Under the pieces are notes generated by a model. It was given only the letters and a program-made list of their open reading frames with translations. It made no database searches and was not told the DNA's origin. A DNA stretch of 64,000 nt, taken from positions 1-64,000 of the forward strand of contig NZ_BJXA01000010.1 of assembly GCF_007990755.1 (NCBI RefSeq), given 5' to 3'. The position numbers and the translations under genes were made by a program. The DNA comes from Nocardia ninae NBRC 108245. Its GTDB lineage: Bacteria; Actinomycetota; Actinomycetes; Mycobacteriales; Mycobacteriaceae. Shown piece by piece: positions 1-10,470 of the stretch; position 1 is the stretch's first letter, and every line of letters begins with the position of its first letter.

Positions 1-95
1 ACCGCCGTGCCGTCGGCGAGCAGCCTGCGGGCGGTCGCGCCGCCCTGCTTGCCGGTGGCTCCGGTGACCAGGACGAGGTTGTGCTGAGGGGACAT
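1..95 (-). CDS. NmrA-like NAD(P)-binding protein, N-terminal fragment (cut by window edge)
   Basis: Only the first 31 codons are inside the window; the gene runs leftward past position 1. Reading from the ATG at 93-95 the protein begins MSPQHNLVLVTGATGKQGG, a short leader followed by a beta strand and a VTGATGKQG dinucleotide-binding loop typical of NmrA-like / atypical short-chain reductases. Family members bind NAD(P)H, some as redox sensors and some as reductases; which applies here cannot be told from the fragment. It is divergent from the TetR-type gene at 201, with about 105 bp between the two start codons, so that regulator is its likely controller. Confidence 0.75.
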   Translation of the reverse strand, partial: MSPQHNLVLVTGATGKQGGATARRLLADGTA

Positions 96-200
96 GCGTG
101 CCTTCTCTGTCGATAGAATCGGGTCGGGCGACCCGCATTTCGGACCATACGGGCGCTGGGACCCGGTTCGCCAGGTCAGGCAACGGAAGGCCGTAACGAA

Positions 201-956
201 ATGAGTGCTCCGAGCCCTGCCGCGCGGGCCGACGCCAGACGTAACCGCGCGCTCGTACTGGCGGCCGCGCAGCGGGCATTCGCCGAACACGGCCCGTCAG
301 TCTCGCTGGCCGAGGTGGCCCGACGGGCCGGCGTCGGGGCGGGCACCGTCTATCGGCACTTTCCGACGAAAGTCGATCTGCTGGAAGCGGTTATGCAGCA
401 GCGGGTCGACCGGCTGGCGAAGCTGGCCGCCGCCTACCTCGATGCGCCGGATCCCGGTGCGGCCTTCTTCGAGTTCTGCACCGAGGTGGTGGTGTCGACA
501 CCGGGCAATGAGGCGCTGTGCGAACTGGTGCAATCCGACGACGGCTGGCCGCGGGCTTTGCTGATGAGCGCGGGGGAGCGCTTCCATCGGGCGCTGGGGG
601 CGTTGCTGCTGGCCGCACAGCGGCAAGGCACCGTTCGCAGCGATGTCGAGGTGCCCGATGTGCTGGCCATTTTCACCGGCTGTGTTGCCATACAACGGCT
701 TCGGCGGTCCGAAGGGCTCGATCGCGCGGCCGCGTTGGTCCTCGACGCGATGCGCGCCACCTCGACCGTAACGAATCGCTCGACGGACGCTGATATGCGT
801 AACGAATCAGCGGATAGTAACGAAACCGGCGACCCGCACTGCCCGGTATGCGACGCGCGGGTTCGGCACACCGGAACCGGCCGCCGCCCTCGCTACTGCT
901 CGGCGGCGTGCCGCCAAAAAGCGCACCGCCAACGCGCCGCCGCCCGGCGGCCGTGA
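201..956 (+). CDS. TetR-family regulator with C-terminal four-cysteine zinc-finger-like tail
   Basis: 251 residues. Residues about 8-60 form a TetR helix-turn-helix (VSLAEVARRAGVGAGTVYRH is the recognition part). The middle is a normal ligand-binding region, but the end is unusual: after a polar linker come Cys214, Cys217, Cys233 and Cys237 (CPVC, then RYCSAACRQKAHR) followed by a basic tail. The CSxxCRQ pattern occurs in many actinobacterial proteins as a putative zinc ribbon, so the fusion could add a metal- or DNA-contacting element. ATG start chosen because the gggcaacggaagg stretch just upstream can act as a ribosome site. Probable repressor of the divergent NmrA-like gene and of itself; ligand unknown. 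Confidence 0.85.
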   Translation: MSAPSPAARADARRNRALVLAAAQRAFAEHGPSVSLAEVARRAGVGAGTVYRHFPTKVDLLEAVMQQRVDRLAKLAAAYLDAPDPGAAFFEFCTEVVVSTPGNEALCELVQSDDGWPRALLMSAGERFHRALGALLLAAQRQGTVRSDVEVPDVLAIFTGCVAIQRLRRSEGLDRAAALVLDAMRATSTVTNRSTDADMRNESADSNETGDPHCPVCDARVRHTGTGRRPRYCSAACRQKAHRQRAAARRP

Positions 957-1120
957 TCGACGGGACATAGCGGCGGGCCCGAGCGGCTTGTCGCCGACGC
1001 CCTGTCCCGTCGATCGTGAAGGGGTCCGGGGCTGTGATTTGAATCGCTTTGTCTGGGGACGGGACCGGATGGCGCATAAGCGACATGTGCCATCGGCGGC
1101 CGTGGCCCGGATGGGCGGGC

Positions 1121-1510
1121 TTACAAGAGGTCGCTGACGTCGTTGGGGACGTCTACGGCGTACTTACGCAGGATGTCCATCGAGATCACTTCCAGGGCAT
1201 TTTCGTGCGTGGCGGCCAGCACTACGGGTGCGGCGACACCGTCCTCATGCGCGTGTAGCCATCGCACGGCCACTACGCACCACCGGTCTCCTGGCTGCAA
1301 GCCCGGAAAGTTGTTCTCCGGGCGCGGCGTACTCAGATCGTTGCCGATAGACGCCTGGTGCTCCAGGAATTCGGCCGTGACGACGGTGCACACGGTGTGG
1401 CTACCGAGATCCTCCGGCCCGGTGCTGCAGCAGCCGTCCCGGTAGAAGCCGGTGAGAGGATCGGTGCCGCACTCTTCCAGCGGCCCCCCAAGCACGTTTC
1501 GATCGGTCAC
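1121..1510 (-). CDS. DUF2237 family protein
   Basis: 129 residues from the GTG at 1508-1510. The sequence from NVLGGPLEECGTDPLTGFYR through DGCCSTGPEDLGSHTVCTVV to RWCVVAVRWLHAHEDG matches my memory of the DUF2237 family, small bacterial proteins of unknown role with several conserved cysteines and a WC motif. The reading frame stays open well upstream, but the upstream part lacks family resemblance and is compositionally unlike it, so the GTG giving VTDRNVLGG is preferred. It is transcribed alone, convergent with the TetR gene and divergent from ftsY. No biochemical function can be assigned. Confidence 0.8.
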   Translation of the reverse strand: MTDRNVLGGPLEECGTDPLTGFYRDGCCSTGPEDLGSHTVCTVVTAEFLEHQASIGNDLSTPRPENNFPGLQPGDRWCVVAVRWLHAHEDGVAAPVVLAATHENALEVISMDILRKYAVDVPNDVSDLL

Positions 1511-1629
1511 GTCGCCGATCCTATTGCCACCTCGCGAGAAGTTCCGCAGGACAAGAAATCTCGGGGGTTGTGTCTCTGCGCCGGGGCGGCGTGGTAAAGC
1601 GGGCCGGTCCGTTCTGCAAGGATGGGCGC

Positions 1630-3369
1630 GTGAGTGCCGAAGCCTGGATCCTGATCGCCGTGGCCGCTGCCCTGCTGCTCGTGGTGCTTGTCGTCGGTTT
1701 TGTCCGATACAAGCGCTCGCGGGTGTCACTGACGCCGCCTACCGCCGACAAAGAGCTGACCGACAAGTCGGGTGGCTATGCGGCGTCCGGTGGGTTCAGT
1801 TTCAGTCAGGGTGGCACCGCGACCAGGCCCGAGCCGTTGCCGGTGGAGCGGACCGACACCGACGGCCAGCCGCACGTCGGTGACGACGCGGCCATTCCGC
1901 GGGACGCGCACAAGCGGGGGATCACCAACGTTCCGCTGCCGGAGGCCGACATCGTCGAGGCGCCGGAAACCGAGTCGGCCGGAGCCGATACCGCAGCGGA
2001 CACGGAAACCGCGCCGAAGGGGACCGCAGGGGCGGGAGAAACCGGCACGGCCGGATCGGAAACCGCTCCCGCCGGACCCAGTACTGCCTCCGCGGGTTCG
2101 AGTGCCACGGCTGCCGAATCCGATGCTGCGGCGGCAAAGGAGTCTGGCACGGCGGCCACCGGATCCGGCGCTGCGGCTGCTGAATCCGGCACTGCGCCGG
2201 TCGAGTCGGGCACCGCGCCTGCTGACTCGGCCACTGCTGAATCCAGCACTACCCCTGCCGAATCCGCCACCACCGCCGCTGACTCGGGTACCGCCCCGGC
2301 CGGTTCGAAAGCCCCGACCGGACCGACCAAAGCCAGGAAGGGCACCGGCACGGCTCCGTCCGGCACGGACGCGACCGCAGCCGGCACAGCCCCCGCCGCA
2401 CCCGACACCGCCGCCGGCGCCGAAGCCCCCATCCCTCTCGAGGACATCGACCCCACCGCAGGCCGCCTCGTCCGTCTGCGCGGCCGCCTGTCCCGCTCCC
2501 AGAACGCGGTCGGCAAGAGCCTGCTCGGCCTGCTCGGCGGCGGCGACCTCGATGACGAGTCGTGGGAAGAGGTTGAGGACACCCTGGTGCTCGCCGACCT
2601 GGGCACCGCAAGCACGGCCGCCGTGGTGGCCCGGCTGCGCGCGGAGATGGCCTCCCGCAGTGTCCGCACCCCCGAGGCGGCCCGCGCGGTGCTGCGCGAC
2701 GTGCTGATCGAGGCCCTGCGCCCGGAACTCGACCGCTCGATTCGCGCCCTGCCGCACCCCGACCACCCGTCGATCCTGCTCGTCGTCGGCGTCAACGGCA
2801 CCGGAAAGACCACCACCACCGGCAAACTCGCGCGCGTACTCGTCGCCGACGGCCGTCGCGTGCTGCTCGGCGCGGCCGACACCTTCCGCGCCGCCGCCGC
2901 CGACCAGCTGCAGACCTGGGGTGAGCGCGTCGGCGCCGACACCATCCGCGGCAAGGAGTCCGCCGACCCGGCCGCCGTCGCCTTCGACGCGGTGACCGCG
3001 GGCATCGAGCGCGGTGTCGACGCCGTCCTCATCGACACCGCGGGCCGCCTGCACACCAAGACCGGCCTGATGGACGAGCTCGGCAAGGTCAAGCGCGTCG
3101 TAGAGAAGAAGGCCGCCGTCGACGAGGTGCTGCTCGTGCTCGACGCGACAGTCGGCCAGAACGGCCTGATGCAGGCCCGCGTCTTCGCCGAGGTGGTCGA
3201 CATCACCGGTGTGGTCCTCACCAAGCTCGACGGCACCGCCAAGGGCGGCATCGTCTTCCAGGTCCAGCACGAGCTCGGCGTGCCGGTGAAACTGGTCGGC
3301 CTCGGCGAGGGCGCCGACGACCTGGCACCCTTCGAGCCCGGCGCGTTCGTGGACGCACTGCTCGGCTGA
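1630..3369 (+). CDS. ftsY: Signal recognition particle receptor FtsY
   Basis: 579 residues from GTG 1630, preceded by AAGGA at 1618-1622. FtsY is the membrane receptor GTPase that docks Ffh-ribosome complexes at the translocon. Order of parts: an N-terminal membrane segment (residues about 5-25, AWILIAVAAALLLVVLVVGF), an unusually long linker of about 240 residues rich in Ala, Thr, Ser, Glu and Gly with loose repeats of the type ESGTAPxxSGTAP, then the NG GTPase domain with G1 GVNGTGKT near residue 387, DTAGR near 469 and TKLDG near 531. In-frame sequence upstream to 1570 is open but lacks a good ribosome site. Its partner ffh lies 5 kb downstream. Actinobacterial FtsY proteins often have a membrane anchor and acidic linker, but this linker is on the long side. 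Confidence 0.97.
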   Translation: MSAEAWILIAVAAALLLVVLVVGFVRYKRSRVSLTPPTADKELTDKSGGYAASGGFSFSQGGTATRPEPLPVERTDTDGQPHVGDDAAIPRDAHKRGITNVPLPEADIVEAPETESAGADTAADTETAPKGTAGAGETGTAGSETAPAGPSTASAGSSATAAESDAAAAKESGTAATGSGAAAAESGTAPVESGTAPADSATAESSTTPAESATTAADSGTAPAGSKAPTGPTKARKGTGTAPSGTDATAAGTAPAAPDTAAGAEAPIPLEDIDPTAGRLVRLRGRLSRSQNAVGKSLLGLLGGGDLDDESWEEVEDTLVLADLGTASTAAVVARLRAEMASRSVRTPEAARAVLRDVLIEALRPELDRSIRALPHPDHPSILLVVGVNGTGKTTTTGKLARVLVADGRRVLLGAADTFRAAAADQLQTWGERVGADTIRGKESADPAAVAFDAVTAGIERGVDAVLIDTAGRLHTKTGLMDELGKVKRVVEKKAAVDEVLLVLDATVGQNGLMQARVFAEVVDITGVVLTKLDGTAKGGIVFQVQHELGVPVKLVGLGEGADDLAPFEPGAFVDALLG

Positions 3370-3381
3370 GTCACGCTGTCA

Positions 3382-3420
3382 GCGTCCGGTAGGGGAGCCC
3401 GCTCTTCCACTACCGGACGC
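3382..3420 (+). terminator. Hairpin terminator candidate after ftsY
   Basis: GCGTCCGGTAG at 3382-3392 pairs perfectly with CTACCGGACGC at 3410-3420 (11 bp, 17-nt loop), starting 12 nt after the ftsY stop. There is no U-run, as is usual for high-GC actinobacterial terminators. Confidence 0.6.
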
Positions 3421-3672
3421 CGTCGCGATCCTGGGTGAGAGTTCCGCCGTAATCCACCCTCGGCTCAGCGAATCGTCGGATGACCCGCACCCGGCGACGA
3501 AATATTTCTCCCCGCCCGTGGTGTTTGCGGCGAAACGCATCGCAAACGGAATGTTTGCTAGCTCTACTCGCCAGTAGCCGCAAATCCCTTTTGTCCGGAG
3601 TCACCTTCCGACCGGCGCGAAAACTTGCCGGTTAAACCACGAAACGTGGAAGCAACACAACTGGCCCATCCG

Positions 3673-3710
3673 TTCACGCAGGCGAAACACGCCAGCTCTG
3701 TGGATGAAAC
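3673..3710 (+). promoter_or_regulatory. GlnR-type nitrogen-control box upstream of amtB
   Basis: Two perfect GAAAC half-sites (3684-3688 and 3706-3710) sit exactly 22 bp apart, each six bases after an a-site position (ttcac at 3673-3677, which fits TnAC; gctct at 3695-3699, degenerate). This is the spacing of the known actinobacterial GlnR box gTnAC-n6-GaAAC-n6-gTnAC-n6-GaAAC. The box lies about 75 bp before the amtB start, a position suited to activation under nitrogen limitation. The match is visible in the sequence; that GlnR acts here is inferred. The rest of the 413-bp ftsY-amtB gap holds no gene that I can support. Confidence 0.65.
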
Positions 3711-3782
3711 ACCAAGTGAGGACCCTTCTGTGCAGGTCCATTTGCCGGAGTCGGCAGGGCCCGAGATGAGGAGGACTTCAAG

Positions 3783-5506
<1,724 letters not shown>

Positions 5507-5525
5507 GACAGATATCGATCGAGCG

Positions 5526-5568
5526 GCGGCCCCGCCTCCCACCGGCGTACCGGTCGGGGCGGGGCCGC
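5526..5568 (+). terminator. Strong hairpin between glnK and glnD
   Basis: GCGGCCCCGCC (5526-5536) pairs with GGCGGGGCCGC (5558-5568), 11 GC-rich bp, with further pairing possible inside the loop (accgg/ccggt). It ends six bases before the glnD start, so it may attenuate read-through into glnD or hide its ribosome site. Confidence 0.55.
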
Positions 5569-5573
5569 GGCGC

Positions 5574-8069
5574 ATGGATGGGCGGTGGGTTGTGGGTAGT
5601 GACGAGCACGGCGGTGACCGAACGGTGGCCGGAGACGCCAACGGCGGCAAGGTATCCAATGGAGCGGCCGATCTGGTCCGCGCTCGAACCCAACTGCTCG
5701 ACGGCGGCATGCCACGCAATCCGCGCCTCGACGCCGAGTCCCTGCGGCAAGCCCTGGTCGATCTCTACGAACTGTGGCTGACCAGCAAAGGCGCCGAACT
5801 CGGCATCACCAGGGACAGCGGCCTCGCCGTCGTCGCGGTGGGCGGGCTCGGCCGCCGGGAGATGCTGCCGTACTCCGATCTGGACCTGGTGCTGCTGCAC
5901 GACGACGTGGACCCGGCCAGGGTCGCCGAGGTCGCCGATCAGCTCTGGTATCCGCTGTGGGACGCCCACATCAAGCTCGATCACAGCGTGCGGACCGTCC
6001 CGCAGGCGCTGCGGGTGGCGTCCGACGATCTCATCGCCGCGCTCGGCATGCTCGAGGCCAGGCACATCGTCGGCGACCAGGATTTGAGCGATCTGCTGAT
6101 CGGCGGGGTGCGCCGGGAATGGCGGACCGGCATCCGCACCCGGTTCGACGAGCTGATCGCCCAGGCCGAGGCGCGCTGGCAGCGCAGCGGCGAGATCGCG
6201 CACCGCGCCGAACCCGACCTGAAGAACGGGCGCGGCGGCCTCCGCGACATCCAGCTGCTCGACGCCCTCGCCATCGCCCAATTGACCGACGCCATGCCGG
6301 GGCTCGGCCCCGAGGTGCCCGGTGGCGGTCTGCGCCAAGCACATCGGCGTTTGCTGGATGTTCGCACCGAGCTGCATCGGGTGGCCGGTCGAGCCCGGGA
6401 CCAGCTGCGCGCCCAGGATGCCGACGAGATCGGCGCGGCGCTGCGCATCGGCGACCGATTCGATCTGGCGCGCACGCTCAGCGACTCCGCGCGCACGGTG
6501 AGCTACTCGGTGGACGTCGGATTGCGTACCGCGGCAAACGCTTTGCCGCGCCGCGGCTTGGCCCGGCTGCGCCGTATGCCGGTGCGCCGACCGCTCGATG
6601 AGGGGGTGGTCGAGCACGCGGGCGAGGTGGTGCTGGCCAGGGACGCGCGGCCGCAGCGCGACCCGGGGCTCATCCTGCGGGTGGCGTCCGCCTCGGCGCA
6701 GACCGGGCTGCCGATGTCGGCCACCACGCTGAACCGGCTCTCCGAGGACGCGCCCGAACTGCGCGAGCCGTGGCCCAAGGACGCCCTCAACGACCTGCTG
6801 GTGCTGCTGGGCGCGGGCCGGGGTGCCATCGATGCGATCGAGGCACTCGACCGAACGGGCTTGTGGGGCAGGCTACTTCCGGAATGGGGCGCCGTCCGCG
6901 ACCTACCGCCGCGCGACGCGCTGCACACCTGGACCGTCGACCGTCATCTGATGGAGACGGTGTCCTACGCCAGCGCGATGAGCACCCGCGTCGCCCGGCC
7001 GGACCTGCTCGCCCTCGGCGCGTTGCTGCACGACATCGGCAAGGGCCGCGCGGGCGACCACAGCGTCGTCGGCGCGGAACTGGCCACCCACATCGGCCGT
7101 CGGCTCGGCCTCTGGCCGTCGGACGTGCGCACGCTCAGCGCCATGGTGCGCCATCACCTGCTGCTCCCGGACACCGCGACCCGCCGCGACCTGGCCGACC
7201 CGGCCACCGTCCAGCGCGTGGTCGACCTGCTCGACGGCGACCCGGAACTGCTGGAACTGCTGCACACCCTGGCCGAGGCGGATTCGCTGGCCACCGGCCC
7301 CGGCGTCTGGGGCGACTGGAAGGCCTCGCTCATCGGCGACCTCGTGCGCCGCTGCCGCCTGGTGATGGCAGGCGGCGAGCTACCCGAGCCCGAACCGATC
7401 GCGCCGGAACTGGTCGCCAAGGCCGCCTCGGGCGGCGTGCACGTCGAATTGAAGCCGGGGGAGGGCAAATACATCTACACGGTCACGGTGATCGCGCCGG
7501 ACGCCGCGGGCCTGCTCTCCGACGCCGCCGGGGTGCTCGCGCTGCACTCGTTGCGGGTGCTTTCGGCCTCGCTCGGCGTCGAAGGTGACTCCGCCATCGA
7601 CACCTTCGTGGTGTCGCCGAAGTTCGGTGACCCGCCGGATGCCGGACTGTTGCGCCAGGAACTCATCCGCGCCATCGCCGGTGATCTGGACGTGGCGGCG
7701 GTGCTGGCGAAGCGCGAGCGCGAGGCCGGTGGCATCGGCCCCGGCCAGTACGCCCAGGCGCAACCGAGGGTGCTCTGGTCCGGCACCTCGGTCCCCGGTC
7801 AAGTGCTGCTCGAGCTGCGCGCCGAGGACCGGATCGGGGTATTGAGCAGGCTCGCCGCCGCACTGGAGGCCTGCGGAGCCGACGTGCGCTGGGCAAAGGT
7901 TGTGACCATGGGCTCGGCGGTCGTCGACACTTTCTGCGTCGACCTCGGCAGCGAGGACACCCCGGACCGCCGTGCGGCCATCGAGAAGGCGATGCTCGCG
8001 GTCGTGCCGCGGCCCGCACCGAAGAAGCCGGAGAACGGAATGCCGGGTCCGGAGATCATCGGTTCCTGA
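5574..8069 (+). CDS. glnD: PII nucleotidylyltransferase / removing enzyme GlnD
   Basis: 831 residues. GlnD modifies and demodifies PII at Tyr51 in response to nitrogen status. Domains in order: N-terminal nucleotidyltransferase with [19 protein letters not shown] (residues about 90-108, catalytic Asp pair in SDLD); the helical GlnD-linker region with [13 protein letters not shown]; an HD phosphohydrolase domain with [13 protein letters not shown] (His486-Asp487); and two C-terminal ACT glutamine-sensing domains (about 640-700 and 745-815). All catalytic motifs are present. ATG 5574 is taken; GTG 5592 is an alternative. It follows amtB-glnK after a strong hairpin. Confidence 0.95.
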   Translation: MDGRWVVGSDEHGGDRTVAGDANGGKVSNGAADLVRARTQLLDGGMPRNPRLDAESLRQALVDLYELWLTSKGAELGITRDSGLAVVAVGGLGRREMLPYSDLDLVLLHDDVDPARVAEVADQLWYPLWDAHIKLDHSVRTVPQALRVASDDLIAALGMLEARHIVGDQDLSDLLIGGVRREWRTGIRTRFDELIAQAEARWQRSGEIAHRAEPDLKNGRGGLRDIQLLDALAIAQLTDAMPGLGPEVPGGGLRQAHRRLLDVRTELHRVAGRARDQLRAQDADEIGAALRIGDRFDLARTLSDSARTVSYSVDVGLRTAANALPRRGLARLRRMPVRRPLDEGVVEHAGEVVLARDARPQRDPGLILRVASASAQTGLPMSATTLNRLSEDAPELREPWPKDALNDLLVLLGAGRGAIDAIEALDRTGLWGRLLPEWGAVRDLPPRDALHTWTVDRHLMETVSYASAMSTRVARPDLLALGALLHDIGKGRAGDHSVVGAELATHIGRRLGLWPSDVRTLSAMVRHHLLLPDTATRRDLADPATVQRVVDLLDGDPELLELLHTLAEADSLATGPGVWGDWKASLIGDLVRRCRLVMAGGELPEPEPIAPELVAKAASGGVHVELKPGEGKYIYTVTVIAPDAAGLLSDAAGVLALHSLRVLSASLGVEGDSAIDTFVVSPKFGDPPDAGLLRQELIRAIAGDLDVAAVLAKREREAGGIGPGQYAQAQPRVLWSGTSVPGQVLLELRAEDRIGVLSRLAAALEACGADVRWAKVVTMGSAVVDTFCVDLGSEDTPDRRAAIEKAMLAVVPRPAPKKPENGMPGPEIIGS

Positions 8070-8186
8070 CCGGTACCTGCGGTAACCAATCTGTTGCACG
8101 TGATTTGCTGGAACCCATATCTCGAGGCCCCCTCACGTTCTAGTATCAGAGCGTCTGGCTATCGCTAGCATGAGGGGAGCACGTCG

Positions 8187-8501
8187 GTGGCAATTGAAGT
8201 TGTTTCGGCGTCGATGATGACGAGCGACGAGACCACGCATATGGCGCGGTGCGTCGGCGAAGATCGCTGGGTTGTTTCCTGGCTACCGGGTCGCACATTG
8301 TCCGGACAACAGGCTGTGACCGCCATGACCATCGCCTCCACGGTCGCCAACTCACGAATCCCCACGACCACGGAATGGGCCATTCTCGACGACCTGGCCC
8401 TCGAACTGGGCTTGACCGCCCGCGAGGCGGTCTACATGGTGGCCCAGGAAAATCACGACTATCGCAAGACCGTCAAACCGCGTCGCCGTTCCCTCGAATA
8501 G
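8187..8501 (+). CDS. Hypothetical protein, 104 residues
   Basis: I do not recognise the family. GTG start with GAGGGGAGCACG about 7 bases upstream. The product is soluble and small. It has a Trp-rich front part (DRWVVSWLPGRTLSGQQAV) that resembles the patterns seen in short Nocardia/Mycobacterium proteins of unknown function, then a helical end and a basic tail (RKTVKPRRRSLE). It stands between glnD and ffh with its own upstream gap of 117 bp. Codon use looks like that of its neighbours, so it is probably a real vertically inherited gene. Confidence 0.6.
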   Translation: MAIEVVSASMMTSDETTHMARCVGEDRWVVSWLPGRTLSGQQAVTAMTIASTVANSRIPTTTEWAILDDLALELGLTAREAVYMVAQENHDYRKTVKPRRRSLE

Positions 8502-8671
8502 GCACGCCACTCGAGTGGGAAACACCTCGACCGGGCAGCGAAGCGGCCCGGTCGATTTCTCGCGTGTTCGCGCAGAGCGCGAATGCGCGGGGCCGCCCCG
8601 TGCGCGGCCAGGCCGGTGATCCCATTACCCTGGGAGACAATTGACGTCCCCCGAGATCAGGAGCGCGATCG

Positions 8672-10237
8672 GTGTTCGAATCCCTGTCCGACCGGCTTAC
8701 CGGTGCCCTCAAGGATCTGCGCGGTAAGGGGCGTCTGTCACCGGCCGACATCGACGCCACCTGTCGCGAGATCCGGCTAGCCCTGCTCGAAGCCGACGTC
8801 GCGCTGCCGGTGGTCCGCGGTTTCATCGCCCGGATCAAGGAGCGCGCCAAGGGCGCCGAGGTCTCCGCTGCGCTGAATCCGGCCCAGCAGGTCGTCAAGA
8901 TCGTCAACGAGGAACTCGTCGGGATCCTCGGCGGCGAGACCCGGCGGATCACCCTGGCCAAGACCCCGCCGACCGTGATCATGCTCGCCGGTCTGCAGGG
9001 TGCCGGTAAGACGACCCTCGCCGGCAAGCTCGCCAAATGGCTGAAGGGACAAGGACATCAGCCGTTGCTGGTGGCCTGCGACCTGCAGCGTCCCGGCGCC
9101 GTCACCCAGCTGCAGGTGGTCGGTGAGCGCGCAGGTGTGCCCGTGTTCGCACCGCACGGCGGCACCTCCATCGGCGGTGGCGACAACGCGCTCGGTGTCA
9201 GCGCCGCCGACCCGGTCGTGGTCGCCCGCGGCGGTATCGAGGAGGCCCGCGCCAAGCAGTACGACGTGGTCATCGTCGACACCGCCGGTCGTCTCGGCAT
9301 CGACGAAGAGCTGATGCGCCAGGCCGCGGGCATCCGCGACGCCGTGCAGCCGGACGAGACGCTGTTCGTGCTCGACGCGATGATCGGTCAGGACGCGGTC
9401 AGCACCGCCGAGGCCTTCCGCGACGGCGTCGGCTTCACCGGTGTGGTGCTCACCAAGCTCGACGGCGACGCCCGCGGTGGCGCCGCGCTGTCGGTGCGCG
9501 AGGTGACCGGCGCGCCGATCATGTTCGCCTCCACCGGTGAGAAGCTCGAGGACTTCGACGTCTTCCACCCGGACCGGATGGCCAGCCGCATCCTCGGCAT
9601 GGGCGACGTTCTCAGCCTGATCGAGCACGCCGAGCAGATCTACGACCAGGAACAAGCCGAGGAAGCCGCCCGCAAGATCGGCAGCGGCGAGATGACGCTC
9701 GAGGACTTCCTCGATCAGATGCTCGCCATCCGCAAGATGGGCCCGATCGGCAACCTGCTCGGCATGCTGCCCGGCGCGGGCCAGATGAAGGACGCGCTCG
9801 CCGCCGTCGACGACAAGTCGCTGGACCGGGTGCAGGCCATCATCCGCGGCATGACCCCGGCCGAACGGGCCAACCCGAAGATCATCAACGCCTCCCGCAG
9901 GCTGCGCATCGCCAACGGCTCCGGCGTGCAGGTCTCCGAGGTCAACCAGCTCGTCGACCGCTTCTTCGAGGCGAAGAAGATGATGGCGATGATGGGCCGC
10001 CAGATGGGTATGCCCGGCTCGCGGCGCGCCAACAACAAAAAAGGCAAGAAGGGCAAGAAGGGTGGCCGCGGCCCCACGCCGCCGAAGGTGCGCGGTGGCA
10101 TGCCGGGCCTGCCCGCGGGGATGCCGGGGATGCCCGCCGGAATGCCGGACCTCTCCAACATGCCCGCCGGGTTGGACCAGTTGCCGCCCGGACTCGAAGG
10201 GTTCGATCTGTCGAAGTTGAAGTTCCCGAAGAAGTAG
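8672..10237 (+). CDS. ffh: Signal recognition particle protein Ffh (SRP54)
   Basis: 521 residues from GTG 8672 (MFESLSDRLTGALKDLRGKG, the usual Ffh beginning). Ffh binds 4.5S RNA and signal peptides and docks with FtsY through paired GTPase domains. Visible parts: N domain (1-90), G domain with GLQGAGKTT near residue 109, DTAGR, and TKLDGDARGG, then the methionine-rich M domain (LGMLPGAGQMKD, FFEAKKMMAMMGRQMGM). The end is a basic KKGKKGKKGG stretch and a Gly/Pro/Met-rich tail with repeated GMP units, common in actinobacterial Ffh. No 4.5S RNA gene was recognised in the window. Confidence 0.97.
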   Translation: MFESLSDRLTGALKDLRGKGRLSPADIDATCREIRLALLEADVALPVVRGFIARIKERAKGAEVSAALNPAQQVVKIVNEELVGILGGETRRITLAKTPPTVIMLAGLQGAGKTTLAGKLAKWLKGQGHQPLLVACDLQRPGAVTQLQVVGERAGVPVFAPHGGTSIGGGDNALGVSAADPVVVARGGIEEARAKQYDVVIVDTAGRLGIDEELMRQAAGIRDAVQPDETLFVLDAMIGQDAVSTAEAFRDGVGFTGVVLTKLDGDARGGAALSVREVTGAPIMFASTGEKLEDFDVFHPDRMASRILGMGDVLSLIEHAEQIYDQEQAEEAARKIGSGEMTLEDFLDQMLAIRKMGPIGNLLGMLPGAGQMKDALAAVDDKSLDRVQAIIRGMTPAERANPKIINASRRLRIANGSGVQVSEVNQLVDRFFEAKKMMAMMGRQMGMPGSRRANNKKGKKGKKGGRGPTPPKVRGGMPGLPAGMPGMPAGMPDLSNMPAGLDQLPPGLEGFDLSKLKFPKK

Positions 10238-10244
10238 ACGCCCG

Positions 10245-10290
10245 AACGCCGCTCTGCACCGAGATCGCCGGTGCGGGGCGGCGTTTCGTT
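10245..10290 (+). terminator. Hairpin terminator after ffh
   Basis: A 16-bp stem (10245-10260 with 10270-10285, two G-U pairs, 9-nt loop) begins 8 bases after the ffh stop and is followed by TCGTTTCG. Confidence 0.65.
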
Positions 10291-10470
10291 TCGCAGGCGG
10301 GCCCGCTGTGCGCCGCCTCTCCGCATGCCGCCGCCTCGTCTCGCGCCGCCGCGCCGACCCCTCGGCGCATGCAGTTATCGGCGCGGCCGCCGTGGGCTGC
10401 GGTTTGATGCGTGACTGTCACGGGGCGTGGACGTTAGGTTGGAGACAGCCGACGTCGTCTGGAGGTTGCT

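Noticed and set aside
1726-3270. A 514-residue open frame on the minus strand opposite ftsY
   Set aside because: It is the antisense shadow of ftsY in GC-rich DNA, rich in Gly/Arg/Val/Asp without family resemblance.
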